Source: Rhodomicrobium vannielii ATCC 17100
Lineage (GTDB): Bacteria; Pseudomonadota; Alphaproteobacteria; Rhizobiales; Rhodomicrobiaceae
DNA length: 64,000 bases
Direction: 5' to 3'
Assembly (NCBI RefSeq): GCF_000166055.1
Contig: NC_014664.1
Span: 372,001-436,000, forward strand
The first letter of the stretch is position 1. Each line of letters opens with the position of its first letter. Shown one piece after another: positions 28,213 to 37,836 of the stretch. The notes beneath the pieces are model-generated. The model saw only the letters and a program-made list of their open reading frames with translations. It ran no database searches and was not told the origin of the DNA. Made by a program: the position numbers and the translations under genes.

Positions 28213-28906
28213 TGCCGTCCTGTCCCTTAATCGGCGAGGCGACGGCGCCAATCACGCGCCAACCCTCCGCCTCGATGCATGCCATGACGCGCTCCACCGC
28301 CGCGCGCCGCAAATTTTCATCCTTCACGATCCCGCCCTTGCCGACGCCATCGCGCCCAACCTCGAACTGCGGCTTCACCAGCGCGACGAGCCACGCGCCG
28401 GGCGCGGCGAGCGGCAGCACGGCGGGCAGCACCTTTTCGAGCGAGATGAAGCTCACGTCGCAGGTCACGGCCTCGATCGGTGCATCGAAGAGCGCTGGGG
28501 CGAGCGAGCGCGCGTCCTGCGCTTCCATCGACACGACTCGGACATTTTGTCGCAGCGACGCGTGAAGCTGATCACGGCCCACATCCACGGCATAGACGCG
28601 GGTTGCACCGCGCTCAAGCAGCACTTCGGTGAAGCCGCCTGTGGAGGCGCCGACATCGAGGCAGGTGCGCGCATTCGGAGCGAGGCCGAAGGCATCGAGC
28701 GCCGCTGCGAGCTTGAGGGCGCTCCGCGCGACATACGGCATCTTTTCAAGCACTTCCACCGGCTCGTCGTCCGAGACTTCGAATCCCGGCTTCATATCGG
28801 TGCGCCCGCGCACGCGGATAACGCCGCGGCGGATCATATCCTGCGCTTTCGAGCGCGTTTCGGCCAGCTCGCGCTGAACCAGAAGATGGTCGAGTCGGAT
28901 TTTCAC
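28175..28906 (-). CDS. tlyA: TlyA-family rRNA 2'-O-methyltransferase (hemolysin A family)
   Basis: TlyA methylates ribose 2'-OH groups in 16S and 23S rRNA. The product of about 243 residues has an S4 RNA-binding domain (RLDHLLVQRELAETRSKAQD, IRRGVIRVRG) followed by an FtsJ-like fold with LDVGASTGGFTEVLLERGA as the SAM loop, YAVDVGRDQL, and DVSFISLEKVLP. GTG 28906 gives MKIRLDHLL, the family's usual beginning, with GGGA upstream; ATG 28975 also has a GGGAG site and would add 23 unconserved residues. It overlaps the downstream RNA methyltransferase gene. Confidence 0.88.
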   Translation of the reverse strand: MKIRLDHLLVQRELAETRSKAQDMIRRGVIRVRGRTDMKPGFEVSDDEPVEVLEKMPYVARSALKLAAALDAFGLAPNARTCLDVGASTGGFTEVLLERGATRVYAVDVGRDQLHASLRQNVRVVSMEAQDARSLAPALFDAPIEAVTCDVSFISLEKVLPAVLPLAAPGAWLVALVKPQFEVGRDGVGKGGIVKDENLRRAAVERVMACIEAEGWRVIGAVASPIKGQDGNEETLVAASRER

Positions 28907-29175
28907 ACGCGGTCCCAAAGTCTCGTAAACATCGACGTTAAGCTTGTTGCAAATGACAATGTTTGGCGCAATCATCAGCTCCCTGTGTTGTCTTCGGCAA
29001 CCGGATCAAGCGCTATTTCCAATCCTCTGAAGGATGTTGAAAAAGCACATGTGAGAGAAGACTGCCTCCTTCGCGGCCGAGGTCGCCAGAAGGCCGTGAA
29101 GCGCGAAGCATTCAGCGCATAGCCGTTCAGGCTCGATAAGCAACCAACCTCACAAAAATCTTGGGAAATCAAATC

Positions 29176-29592
29176 ATGATGCTTGTCCGCACCTATCTCT
29201 CGAACAGTGCTATCGAGGGAGTAGGCATTTATGCTGCCGAACCGATCAAGAAAGGAGACGTGATCTGGCGGCTGGAGCCGAAGTTTGACGTTTTCTTCAC
29301 CGAGGCCGACATCGAAGAACTGCCGACGCACATGCAGGACTTCATTCAGCGCTATTCCTACCCGCATATGCAGAAAAAGGGCATCTGGGTTCTTGAATCG
29401 GACAACGGCCGTTTCATGAACCACAGCGAAGCGCCCAATACCGATTTCACGGACGCGGAACTGGGCTACGCTATCCGTGACATCGCTGCGGGCGAGGAGA
29501 TCACCTGCAACTATCACGAATTCGATTCCTCTTTCCAGGGTTGGTTCCCCACCCTGACGAAGGTCAACGGAGACGCTCACTCCCACCCTTGA
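29176..29592 (+). CDS. SET-domain protein, putative protein-lysine methyltransferase
   Basis: The 138-residue protein is a minimal SET domain: the N-terminal strand VRTYLSNSAIEGVGIYAAEP with KKGDVIW, the core GRFMNHSEAPNTDF with the conserved N-H-S and P-N, and EEITCNYHEFD, which holds the catalytic Tyr of the SET pseudoknot. Eukaryotic relatives methylate histone lysines; free-standing bacterial ones are common but mostly untested. There is no pre-SET or post-SET cysteine cluster. ATG 29176 follows GGGAAA; TTG 29161 is an alternative. It is divergent from tlyA, with no obvious substrate gene beside it. Confidence 0.83.
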   Translation: MMLVRTYLSNSAIEGVGIYAAEPIKKGDVIWRLEPKFDVFFTEADIEELPTHMQDFIQRYSYPHMQKKGIWVLESDNGRFMNHSEAPNTDFTDAELGYAIRDIAAGEEITCNYHEFDSSFQGWFPTLTKVNGDAHSHP

Positions 29593-29753
29593 TTGTGCAC
29601 ACGAAGCCCTCCGGACGCGGCGTTGTCCGGGGGGCGGTGCTCAACGTCCTGTTGCGGCGCGGCCATAGGAACGAAATTATCGATTTCCGGCACGTGATAT
29701 TTACCCAAACCGTGTCTATAGATTCCTGTTGAAATTTATCGCGGGGGCGAAAC

Positions 29754-30362
29754 ATGCGGTCGGCTGCAATGAAAAACTGGACGCGGGGTTTTTGCTTCGG
29801 GCTCGCCGGTCTGTCGGTGCTGACGGTGGTCGCACCGAACGATGCGGGGGCCGAATGCTATGTGCAGGCGCCTCTGCGGCCCGTTCATCGGACCTTCATC
29901 CGCCGGGACGTCGTCGAGCCGGGTGTCTACGAGGTGAGCCGCCGACCGGGCCTGCATGGGGTGATCCGGCAGCAGGTCGCCGTAGCAGGCAATGTCGTGT
30001 GGCGCGAAACGCCGCCCGTTTACAAGACTGTGACGGTGCGCGTTCGCAAGCGCGGTGGCTCGATCTGGAGCGAGCGATGCGTGGGCGGGCAGGCTGCCGT
30101 CTGCCGCGTGCGTGTTCCGCCGCAGGATATTCTGGTCGAAAAGCAGGTGCTCGTGCGTCCGGGGCGCCGCTGGGCCGAGCAAGTGGCACCCGATGCGGTT
30201 GCGCTGACCGAGCGGCGCGTGCTGCTGCGGCCTTACAAGAACTACGCACATTTCCAGCGGCCCTACGTTGCGTTCTCGCGGGAGCGCGTGGCCGTCCAGC
30301 CCGAAGGCGCCCGCTGGGTTCCCGCTCCGTCGCAGCCGCAGTGCTGCGAGCCGAAGTGCTGA
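29754..30362 (+). CDS. Exported protein of unknown function
   Basis: The 202-residue protein has a signal peptide (basic start, then FCFGLAGLSVLTVVAP, cleavage likely after DAGA near residue 33). The mature part is rich in Val, Arg and Pro and has six Cys residues (ECYVQ; SERC; AAVCRV; QCCEPKC), which would form disulfides in the periplasm. I recognise no family. Repeating V-x-R-P and V-Y-x-x-x-V patterns suggest an all-beta protein. ATG 29754 or ATG 29769 (MKNWTRG) may be the start. A hairpin lies just downstream. Confidence 0.65.
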   Translation: MRSAAMKNWTRGFCFGLAGLSVLTVVAPNDAGAECYVQAPLRPVHRTFIRRDVVEPGVYEVSRRPGLHGVIRQQVAVAGNVVWRETPPVYKTVTVRVRKRGGSIWSERCVGGQAAVCRVRVPPQDILVEKQVLVRPGRRWAEQVAPDAVALTERRVLLRPYKNYAHFQRPYVAFSRERVAVQPEGARWVPAPSQPQCCEPKC

Positions 30363-30370
30363 TTGCCTGG

Positions 30371-30400
30371 CCGCGCCGGTCGGAGATCCCGACGGCGCGG
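30371..30400 (+). terminator. GC-rich hairpin after the exported protein gene
   Basis: CCGCGCC (30371-30377) pairs with GGCGCGG (30394-30400), extended inward by about five pairs with one bulge. It lies 9 bases after the stop codon at 30362. There is no T-run, so it may stabilise the 3' end or need Rho. Confidence 0.45.
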
Positions 30401-30643
30401 CGACTGTTCGCGGACGCTGTGGGAGCGGCTCGGCTCGGGGCTCCAGGCTGCCGATAGTGCCTGCTCGCGGTGGCTCGCGTTATTTCTCTGCGTGGGGTGC
30501 GCTTGCATAGCGCCCTAAGCGTGCCTTCGCAGCCGGCGCGCAGATCGCGGGCGTGACGGCAGTCCTGCTCGGCTGCCCATCAACGTAGGTCGCCGCCTCG
30601 CGGCATTTCAGCGAATGTGTGAAACAGAAAAGCGCAGGGCGGC

Positions 30644-32659
30644 TTATGGCGCGCGGACGTTCATGCACTCGATGCCGGACCGCTTGAGCTTCTGGCAGAC
30701 CGATTTCGCCTGCGCTTCGTTGTCGAAGCGCGCGAGCCGGACGCGGAACATCGTCGCGCCGCTCGAAAGCGAGACCGGCATGATGAAATCGGGATGGGAT
30801 TTGCAGAAGGCCGGGCCGAGCGTCTGACGCACGCTTTCGAGCCGGAGCTGCGCCTGTGAGTGGTCGGGGAACGCGCCCACCTGCACATGATATGGGCCGG
30901 GCTGATCGACCACCTCGCGTGAGGCGCCGGCTTCAGCCGTGGCGATGGTCCGGGGTTCCGGCGCGGCATTCGACGCAAGCGTGACGTGAACACCGGTGAG
31001 CCGGGGCGATCTGTCGGTAGCGACCGCTTCGGCCGTTTCTCCGTCCGCTTCAACGGCGGCGGCTGCAAGCGGCGCGACCTCGGGAAGTCGGACCGTCTTG
31101 TTATGGACAGACATGTTTTTCGGCTGCGCTTCGCCGGGGTCGGGGAACGTCATGGTGACAGCCACCTGCTTCGCCCCCGAGGCTGTCGCGCCCCGATCGA
31201 CCATGGCGCGGCCCGTCGCCTCTTCGGGCTCGTCCGTCGAGGTGTCGTCGGACGATGCGTCAGGCTCACGGGTGGCACGCACGGCGAGGCCGTTTTCCAG
31301 CGACGAGAACAGGATCGCATTCGACGTAGCGTCGGGTTTGCGCTTGAGCTGCAATGCGCCGGCGGGCAAGCGCGACACGCGGCGCAGATGAGCCGTGCCG
31401 CCCGCCTGCGGTGCCGCTGCCGGAGCGGGATCCTTCGCGGTGGCTTCGGCGGACGCGACCTGGCGCGGCTCAGCCGTGGCGCGGCTCTCGCTCTTGCGAT
31501 CCGCCGCCGATGGCTTTTCGGGTGCGGCCTGGGCGAATTGCTTTGGGGCGAAAGACGACACGAGCGCGCCCGCTTTCTTCGCGGCGGTGAGCGTCATGGC
31601 TTTCGACCATGAGGCGTCGAGGATGTTGCGCATGGCGGCGTTGCGCACACGCGCTGACGATCCGCCAAGCACCACCGCGATGAGCCGCTTCTCGCCGCGC
31701 CGCGCCGTGGCCAGCAGGTTGAATCCCGACGCCGAGGTGAAGCCGGTCTTCATGCCCTCCATGCCCTCGTAGGAGAACAGCATGGTGTTGTGGTTACGGT
31801 AGATCTCGCCGTCGTACTGGAAATATTTCGTCGAGAAGACGCGGGAGCGCTCGGGGTGGTCTGTTATCACCGAGCGGGCCAGAATGACGAGATCCTGCGC
31901 TGTGGTCCGCTGCTCGGAATTCGGCAGCCCGGACGCGTTTCGGAACGTCGTGTTGAGCATGCCGATGGTGCGCGCCTTCTGCGTCATGCGGCGGGCGAAT
32001 TCTTCCTCGGAGCCTGCCAGCGCTTCGGCAACCACCACGGCCATGTCGTTCGCCGACTTCGTCACGATGGCGCCGATGACGTCGGAAACCGTGATCGTGT
32101 CGCCAGCATCGAGGCCGAGCTTCGTCGGCGACTGCGACGCGGCGTAGGCCGAAACGCGCAGTTTGGTGTTCATGTTGAGCTTGCCGTCGCGAAGCGCGTC
32201 GAAAAGCAGGTAAAGCGTCATGACCTTGGTGACGGACGCGGGAAAGCGCGGATCGGTGGCGTTCCTGGAAATGAGGATGCGGCCGGTGTGGAAATCGACC
32301 ACCATCGCAGAACTGGCCGTGGAATAGGACTGCGCATGCGAGGCCCTGCGGCGAGCCTCGGCGGGACTGGAGACGGCGAGCAGGAAGAGGGCGGCCATTG
32401 CGCAGAGAAACAATGCCACCGTGGCCGCCGACGCGCGCGGACCGATGCTTTCCCGAGCGAATGGATTTTCGCCGCTGCCTTTCGGAGCCACGCCTTTCGG
32501 CACCCGGCTTTTCGGTGCCAAGTACCTATTTCGCCACGGAAATTGAAAACGCAAATGTCGGATCACGGCGGTGTAAAACCCCAGAAACGTGTCGTCAGCA
32601 AGGCGCCGCGTCAAGGCGTCGCGCGGGCGATCAACCTCAATGCAAGGTTGTCCGCTCAA
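30644..32659 (-). CDS. D-alanyl-D-alanine carboxypeptidase (S11/DacF-type) with C-terminal SPOR domain
   Basis: This penicillin-binding protein trims the terminal D-Ala from peptidoglycan stem peptides. The catalytic triplets are visible, numbered from the first codon given: S-x-x-K at 142-145 (SVTK), S-x-N at 202-204 (SAN) and K-T-G at 304-306. A hydrophobic signal segment (VALFLCAMAALFLLAV) ends near AEA at 100-102. A long low-complexity linker leads to a SPOR domain at about 590-671 (YHVQVGAFPDHSQAQLRLES), which binds denuded glycan strands at division sites. The start is uncertain: TTG 32659 has a modest AGG site, while GTG 32491 gives a more normal signal peptide. It is divergent from clpS, a common arrangement in the order. 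Confidence 0.9.
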   Translation of the reverse strand: MSGQPCIEVDRPRDALTRRLADDTFLGFYTAVIRHLRFQFPWRNRYLAPKSRVPKGVAPKGSGENPFARESIGPRASAATVALFLCAMAALFLLAVSSPAEARRRASHAQSYSTASSAMVVDFHTGRILISRNATDPRFPASVTKVMTLYLLFDALRDGKLNMNTKLRVSAYAASQSPTKLGLDAGDTITVSDVIGAIVTKSANDMAVVVAEALAGSEEEFARRMTQKARTIGMLNTTFRNASGLPNSEQRTTAQDLVILARSVITDHPERSRVFSTKYFQYDGEIYRNHNTMLFSYEGMEGMKTGFTSASGFNLLATARRGEKRLIAVVLGGSSARVRNAAMRNILDASWSKAMTLTAAKKAGALVSSFAPKQFAQAAPEKPSAADRKSESRATAEPRQVASAEATAKDPAPAAAPQAGGTAHLRRVSRLPAGALQLKRKPDATSNAILFSSLENGLAVRATREPDASSDDTSTDEPEEATGRAMVDRGATASGAKQVAVTMTFPDPGEAQPKNMSVHNKTVRLPEVAPLAAAAVEADGETAEAVATDRSPRLTGVHVTLASNAAPEPRTIATAEAGASREVVDQPGPYHVQVGAFPDHSQAQLRLESVRQTLGPAFCKSHPDFIMPVSLSSGATMFRVRLARFDNEAQAKSVCQKLKRSGIECMNVRAP

Positions 32660-32963
32660 GCTGCTATACCTGTGCGGGTATTAATTCGGTCTTACCCATC
32701 ACCGAGGTGAGACGTAGCATTTCGATCTGGCCGAGTGCATTCTTGGGAGTTTGGAAACACCGCTGCGTGATGGATGAGGTGGAACCCTTTCAATGTGTAA
32801 ATGCGCACATATATTCGATGAGGCGCGGCGCTTCGGAGGCCTTGACAGGGGAAACCGATAAACGGGATGATGCAAGGTGATGGCCTCGTTTCCGCGTACG
32901 ATCTGGAGGCGTCAGGCAGTGTGGCAGACGCTTGAAACGTTCAGGCTTCCGATAGGGTCTCGA
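32660..32963. other. Divergent region between carboxypeptidase and clpS
   Basis: This 304-bp gap contains TTGACA at 32842-32847, preceded by C (CTTGACA), a possible heat-shock-type -35 box pointing at clpS; no equally good -10 box is visible. The clpS frame is open upstream to 32877 but is not conserved there. I see no separate gene. Confidence 0.4.
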
Positions 32964-33305
32964 ATGGTTGCTGCGATGGCGGGCAATAACGGTTTCAAGG
33001 ACGATAACGGCCTGAAAACAGGTGCCGTAACAAAAACTCGTCCCAAGACGAAACGTCCCAGCCTCTACAAGGTTCTCCTCCTCAACGACGACTACACGCC
33101 GATGGAATTCGTCGTCTACGTGCTTGAGCGGTTTTTCAACAAACCTCATGAGGAGGCAACGCTCATCATGATGCATGTACACCAGAAGGGCGTCGGTATC
33201 TGCGGTGTGTACACCTATGAAGTTGCTGAGACGAAAGTCACTCAGGTGATGAATTTCGCGCGCCAGCATCAGCATCCCCTTCAGTGCACTATGGAAAAGG
33301 AGTAG
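32964..33305 (+). CDS. clpS: ATP-dependent Clp protease adaptor ClpS
   Basis: ClpS is the N-end rule adaptor that delivers proteins with destabilising N-termini to ClpA. The product of about 113 residues has the folded core [20 protein letters not shown], with the substrate-pocket D-D and the M-E-F-V helix, then [20 protein letters not shown]. The N-terminal extension ([10 protein letters not shown]) that contacts ClpA is present. ATG 32964 follows AGGG by 7 bases; a longer frame to 32877 is possible but unusual for the family. clpA begins 8 bases after the stop codon, so the two form one operon. Confidence 0.93.
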   Translation: MVAAMAGNNGFKDDNGLKTGAVTKTRPKTKRPSLYKVLLLNDDYTPMEFVVYVLERFFNKPHEEATLIMMHVHQKGVGICGVYTYEVAETKVTQVMNFARQHQHPLQCTMEKE

Positions 33306-33313
33306 GTGCGGCA

Positions 33314-35674
33314 GTGCCATCATTCTCAAACAGCCTGGAAGAGTCGCTCCATCGCGCTATCGAATACGCCAACGAGCGGCATCACGAATACGCAACGCTG
33401 GAACACCTGCTCCTTTCGCTGCTGGATGACCGCGACGCGTCTTCTGTCCTTAGAGCCTGCAACGTCGATGTGGAGCGGCTTCGTGCCAAACTCACGGAAT
33501 TTCTCGACAAGGAGCTGAACAACCTCGTCCTTGACCAGGATGGCGAGGCGCAGCCAACCGCTAGTTTTCAGCGCGTGATTCATCGCGCTGTGGTGCATGT
33601 CCAATCCTCGGGCCGCGAGGAAGTGACGGGCGCGAACGTGCTCGTCGCGGTCTTCGCCGAGCGCGAGAGCAACGCCGCATATTTCCTGCAGGAGCAGGAC
33701 ATGACGCGGTTCGACGCCGTGAACTTCATCAGCCACGGCATTTCGAAGCGTGCCGGCATGTCCGAGCCGCGCGGCGTGCGGGGCGTTGAGGACGACGCCA
33801 CCACGGTCGACGGCGCGGAAGAAAAGAAGCGCTCGACGGATGCGCTCGAAGCCTATTGCGTCAACCTCAACCAGAAGGCGAAGGACGGCCGCATCGATCC
33901 GCTGATCGGCCGCGACAAGGAGATCGAGCGCACGATTCAGGTGCTCTGCCGCCGGTCGAAGAACAACCCGCTCTATGTGGGCGATCCGGGCGTTGGCAAG
34001 ACGGCAATCGCGGAAGGCCTGGCGCGCAAGATCGTGCGCGGCGAGGTGCCGCAGGTGCTCGCCAACGCGACGGTTTTCTCGCTTGACATGGGCACGCTGC
34101 TCGCTGGCACGCGCTACCGTGGCGACTTCGAGGAGCGTCTCAAGGCGGTGATGAAGGAGATCGAAGCCTATCCCGGCGCGATCCTGTTCATCGACGAGAT
34201 CCACACCGTGATCGGTGCGGGCGCAACCTCGGGCGGCGCGATGGACGCGTCGAACCTCTTGAAGCCCGCGCTGCAATCCGGCGTGCTGCGCTGCATCGGT
34301 TCGACCACTTACAAGGAATATCGCCAGCACTTCGAGAAGGACCGCGCGCTGGTGCGGCGCTTCCAGAAGATCGACGTCGCCGAGCCGACAGTTGAGGATG
34401 CAATCGAAATCATGAAGGGGCTGAAGCCCTATTTCGAGGACTTCCACAACATTAAGTACACGAACCAGGCGATCAAGGCGGCGGTGGAGCTTTCCGCGAA
34501 GTACATCCACGATCGGAAGCTCCCCGACAAGGCGATCGACGTGATCGACGAAACGGGCGCGTCGCAGATGCTGTTGGCGCCCTCGAAGCGGAAGCGCACC
34601 ATCGGCGTGAAGGAAGTCGAGGCGACCGTTGCCACCATGGCGCGCATCCCGCCGAAGACGGTGTCGAAGACGGACACGGAGCTGCTGCGCAACCTCGAAG
34701 GCGATCTGAGGCGCGTCGTGTTCGGTCAGGATCAGGCGATCCATGCGCTTTCCGCCGCGATCAAGCTCGCCCGCGCGGGCCTTCGCGATGCGGAGAAGCC
34801 AATCGGCTCGTACCTGTTCTCCGGCCCCACCGGTGTCGGCAAGACGGAAGTGGCCCGCCAGCTCGCGAGCCTGCTCGGCGTGCAGATCCTGCGCTTCGAC
34901 ATGTCGGAGTATATGGAGCGGCACACCGTCTCGCGGCTCATCGGCGCGCCTCCGGGCTATGTCGGCTTCGATCAGGGCGGCCTGTTGACCGATGGCGTGG
35001 ACCAGAACCCGCATTGCGTGCTTCTCCTCGACGAGATCGAGAAGGCGCACCCGGACCTGTTCAACGTGCTGCTTCAGGTCATGGATCACGGCAAGCTCAC
35101 CGACCATAACGGCAAGCAGGTCGATTTCCGCAACGTCGTGCTCATCATGACCACGAACGCGGGCGCGGCCGACATGGCGAAGCCCGCCATCGGCTTCGGC
35201 AGCCAGCAGCGCGTCGGCGAAGACGAGGAGGCGATCAAACGCATGTTCTCGCCGGAGTTCCGCAACCGCCTCGACGCCGTGATCCCGTTCGCTCGCCTCT
35301 CGCGCGAGATGATCGGCAGAGTGGTCGAGAAGTTCATCTTCCAGCTCGAAGCGCAGCTCGCGGATCGCAATGTGATCATCGAACTGACGCCGGAAGCGAT
35401 GGAATGGCTCGCCGATCACGGCTACGACGAAATGTATGGCGCACGCCCGCTCGCCCGCGTCATTCAGGAGAGCATCAAGAAGCCGCTGGCCGAGGAACTG
35501 CTGTTCGGCAAGCTCGAAGGCGGCGGTACGGTGCGCGTGGTGGTCGAGGAGAAGGACGGGCAGAAGCAGCTCGCCTTCGAGGTCATCGAGGCGAAGCCGC
35601 CGGTGGTCAAGGCGGAAGACGCCGAGGCAAGCGAGGGCGATGGCCCGGCGCTGCTGCCGAAGGGTGCCGCCTGA
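33314..35674 (+). CDS. clpA: ATP-dependent Clp protease ATP-binding subunit ClpA
   Basis: ClpA is the AAA+ unfoldase that works with ClpP and ClpS. The 786-residue protein has the double Clp-N repeat at 1-145 ([20 protein letters not shown]), a first AAA+ module with Walker A GDPGVGKT near 221 and [14 protein letters not shown], and a second with Walker [16 protein letters not shown] near 503 and [19 protein letters not shown] 33314 gives [15 protein letters not shown], the family start; earlier codons overlap clpS. The C-terminal Asp/Glu/Ala tail is variable. The first module lacks the ClpB-type coiled-coil insert, which separates it from ClpB. Confidence 0.96.
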   Translation: MPSFSNSLEESLHRAIEYANERHHEYATLEHLLLSLLDDRDASSVLRACNVDVERLRAKLTEFLDKELNNLVLDQDGEAQPTASFQRVIHRAVVHVQSSGREEVTGANVLVAVFAERESNAAYFLQEQDMTRFDAVNFISHGISKRAGMSEPRGVRGVEDDATTVDGAEEKKRSTDALEAYCVNLNQKAKDGRIDPLIGRDKEIERTIQVLCRRSKNNPLYVGDPGVGKTAIAEGLARKIVRGEVPQVLANATVFSLDMGTLLAGTRYRGDFEERLKAVMKEIEAYPGAILFIDEIHTVIGAGATSGGAMDASNLLKPALQSGVLRCIGSTTYKEYRQHFEKDRALVRRFQKIDVAEPTVEDAIEIMKGLKPYFEDFHNIKYTNQAIKAAVELSAKYIHDRKLPDKAIDVIDETGASQMLLAPSKRKRTIGVKEVEATVATMARIPPKTVSKTDTELLRNLEGDLRRVVFGQDQAIHALSAAIKLARAGLRDAEKPIGSYLFSGPTGVGKTEVARQLASLLGVQILRFDMSEYMERHTVSRLIGAPPGYVGFDQGGLLTDGVDQNPHCVLLLDEIEKAHPDLFNVLLQVMDHGKLTDHNGKQVDFRNVVLIMTTNAGAADMAKPAIGFGSQQRVGEDEEAIKRMFSPEFRNRLDAVIPFARLSREMIGRVVEKFIFQLEAQLADRNVIIELTPEAMEWLADHGYDEMYGARPLARVIQESIKKPLAEELLFGKLEGGGTVRVVVEEKDGQKQLAFEVIEAKPPVVKAEDAEASEGDGPALLPKGAA

Positions 35675-35693
35675 GCTGCGCGGTAAATTAAAA

Positions 35694-35719
35694 GGTCGCC
35701 GCGGGTTCGTGCGGCGACC
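35694..35719 (+). terminator. Hairpin after clpA
   Basis: A 9-bp perfect stem (35694-35702 with 35711-35719) with an 8-base loop lies 20 bases after the clpA stop and is followed by GAATTT. It probably ends the clpS-clpA transcript. Confidence 0.6.
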
Positions 35720-35860
35720 GAATTTCAACGCCGGTGCGCTTGTTCAGCGCCCGGCCTTTTTACTTTTGAGACGGTTATGGGGTGCGTGCGCGTCTTGCGG
35801 TGCGCGTTTATTGGCGAGAACCGGGTCGCCAGTTAAACAAATCGGACGCCCAGAATCACG

Positions 35861-35890
35861 AAGGCCGCAGAGCGTTCGCTCTACGGCCTT
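35861..35890 (-). terminator. Hairpin downstream of the 28-codon gene
   Basis: AAGGCCG-C-AGAGCG-TT-CGCTCT-A-CGGCCTT forms a 13-bp stem with one mismatch and a 2-base loop. It lies 47 bases past the stop codon of the minus-strand short gene at 35938. The loop-proximal sequence is strong; T-runs are weak on both sides. Confidence 0.6.
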
Positions 35891-35937
35891 GTGGAGTTGC
35901 TCAACTCTTGTAGGCTTGGGGAAGTCTAGACGGTTTA

Positions 35938-36024
35938 TCAGCCAGCATACGGAACTAACGGTATCAACGTAAGTCCCGTGGCCAATGCAATCGCTGCCCA
36001 TTCGGTGAAATTAAGCTTAGCCAT
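35938..36024 (-). CDS. 28-residue hydrophobic small protein
   Basis: The short frame reads MAKLNFTEWAAIALATG and then LTLIPLVPYAG before TGA. It has an exceptionally good translation start: GAAGGAGACTTCAT before the ATG, with AAGGAG 7 bases away. Residues 10-25 could form one transmembrane helix, which suggests a small membrane protein, possibly a subunit or regulator of a larger complex. A strong hairpin lies 47 bases after the stop, so it looks like a complete monocistronic unit. I do not recognise the family. It sits alone in an otherwise gene-free 930-bp region between clpA and azlC. Confidence 0.6.
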   Translation of the reverse strand: MAKLNFTEWAAIALATGLTLIPLVPYAG

Positions 36025-36603
36025 ATGAAGTCTCCTTCAACATGTTCGCCAAGGGTTTATGTCCCGTAGCCTCTGGAGATGAATATAAGCGCCGCGTCGA
36101 AAAGGAAAAATCACAAGGTATTTATGGAACGATATGAAAGGCTGCGTATGCTGCCCTCCGGGCGTACGACCGCCAGCGCGGACAGCAACCGCAGCGTCGG
36201 CGAGCCGGCCTGAGAGTGGCCCACTTGTCGGCACCGCGCCTCATGGCCCGTTCTAAGAGAGTGTTATCGCTTTTGATCATTCTCAAGCGACAGGCGCGCC
36301 TCGCCATCGGCGTTTAAGCCCACCTACAAGCTTCCCGGGGAGGCAAGCTTCGCGCCTTTCATCAGCCATCCGCTCAAATCATTCAGAGGGGTTGCGTCAA
36401 GCACTTGCGATTCAACCTTCCAGCTCCTGACCTGACGCGTTTTCTTTGTCGCCCCGGATGTCGAAAACGCATGCCATCGAAGCGATAAAGCTCCACAGTT
36501 CGGTTCGGTTGGCCGCATCCGGCCGTTTTCTTCGAGGCTATCTTGCTTTTTCTTTCTGAACACGTCGCGCTCCCCATAGCCGCGACCGCGAGTTTTCCCT
36601 CTC
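36025..36603. other. Gene-free stretch upstream of azlC
   Basis: This 579-bp region has no supported gene. The end next to 36024 must carry the promoter of the 28-codon gene, and the AT-rich patch near 36080-36130 is a candidate for it. The frames seen here, such as 36324-36713 on the minus strand, overlap azlC in antisense and look random. Confidence 0.45.
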
Positions 36604-37323
36604 ATGACACGCACTGAAGCCGGCTTCCGCATGGCGTTTCGCGATGCGGCCCGCGCGCCCGCCGCTGTGCTTTGCCTGTCGTTCATCGGTTTCGGCGTCT
36701 TGTGCCACGGCAACGGCGTCAGCCTCGCCTTCGCGCTCTACACCACGATCTTCATGTACGCGCTGCCGGGACAGGTGACGCTCGTCGACCAGATCGGGCG
36801 CGACATGCCGCTGTGGACGGCCGCGCTGGCGGTTTCACTCACCGGCGTGCGCCTGCTGCCGATGACCATCGCGCTCGTGCCCTATCTGCGCGGCGGACGC
36901 GAGACGCGGCCAGTCGATTACCTCGCCTCGCATTTTGTATCGGTGACGCTGTGGATCGAGAGCATGCGCCGCGTGCCGTTCCTCCCGCGCGGGCTGCGGC
37001 TGCCGTTCTACTTCGGCCTCACCACGATGCTGGTCGGCGTGAGCACGCTCGGCACCGTCGCGGGCTATCTCATCGCGGACCGGCTGCCGCCCATCGTGGC
37101 CGCATCGCTGATCTTCCTCACGCCGGTCTATTTCTTCATGGGCTTGTCCGCCAACGCCCGCGCCGCCGCCGACTTCGCGCCGATCCTCATCGGCTTCGGA
37201 ATGGCGCCGTTTTTCATGTGGCTCACGCCGAGCCTCGACCTCGTGCTGAGCGGGCTTGTCGGCGGAACCGTCTCGTTCCTGCTGTTCCGGCGCAAATTGG
37301 CGTCGCGCGCCGAGAAAGCCTGA
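36604..37323 (+). CDS. azlC: AzlC-family branched-chain amino acid exporter, large subunit
   Basis: The 239-residue integral membrane protein should form, with AzlD, an exporter of branched-chain amino acids (AzlCD/YgaZH). It has about seven hydrophobic segments; SFIGFGVLCHGNGVSLAFAL, YALPGQVTLVDQI and YFFGLTTMLVGVSTLGT-like stretches match the family. ATG 36604 directly follows a stretch without a strong ribosome site, so the start is somewhat uncertain. The azlD gene starts 10 bases after the stop codon. Confidence 0.88.
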   Translation: MTRTEAGFRMAFRDAARAPAAVLCLSFIGFGVLCHGNGVSLAFALYTTIFMYALPGQVTLVDQIGRDMPLWTAALAVSLTGVRLLPMTIALVPYLRGGRETRPVDYLASHFVSVTLWIESMRRVPFLPRGLRLPFYFGLTTMLVGVSTLGTVAGYLIADRLPPIVAASLIFLTPVYFFMGLSANARAAADFAPILIGFGMAPFFMWLTPSLDLVLSGLVGGTVSFLLFRRKLASRAEKA

Positions 37324-37333
37324 GGCCGCCGCG

Positions 37334-37672
37334 ATGCACGACAGCATATGGATATGGCTTTCATTTGCCATCATGGGGACGGCGGCGAGCGACATCTGGC
37401 GCTTCGCGGGTGTGCTCCTGTCTCGCGGCGTCGACCCGGAAAGCGCGGTCATCCTTTGGGTGAAGGACGTGTCGACGGCGCTGGTCGCGGCGCTCATCGC
37501 GCGCATGCTGCTGTCGCCGACGGGGGCGCTCGCGGGCGTCGGCGATGCCGTGCGTTTTATCGCGTTCGGCACCGGGCTCGTCGCCTTCTGGCTGTCCGGG
37601 CGCAGGCTCGCAGTCGGGCTTCTCGCCGCCGAGGCTGCCTTTTTCGCCGCGCACGCCATTCTCGGGCAGTAG
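37334..37672 (+). CDS. azlD: AzlD-family branched-chain amino acid exporter, small subunit
   Basis: The 112-residue membrane protein has about four hydrophobic helices and matches AzlD: MHDSIWIWLSFAIMGTAASD, then LWVKDVSTALVAALIARMLL and FIAFGTGLVAFWLSGRRLAV. It pairs with AzlC encoded 10 bases upstream. ATG 37334 was chosen because the earlier in-frame codons overlap azlC and read as its shadow. Together the two should form the exporter; the substrate beyond branched-chain amino acids is not certain. Confidence 0.85.
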   Translation: MHDSIWIWLSFAIMGTAASDIWRFAGVLLSRGVDPESAVILWVKDVSTALVAALIARMLLSPTGALAGVGDAVRFIAFGTGLVAFWLSGRRLAVGLLAAEAAFFAAHAILGQ

Positions 37673-37836
37673 GGAACGCGGACTCCGCTCAGCCATTGGA
37701 AAGGGCCGTGTCGCCGCCGATGTAAGGTGAGCGCGGCGCAGGCAATCGCATCGCCGTCAGGAAATTTGCGAAAAATCAAACTGTGGTCGGCTTCCTGCAA
37801 GCCCCGCGCGGTCTGATTTCATGCATGGAGACTTCG

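Noticed and set aside
33326-35728. 800-codon minus-strand ORF opposite clpA
   Set aside because: Antisense shadow of clpA with no recognisable motif or ribosome site.
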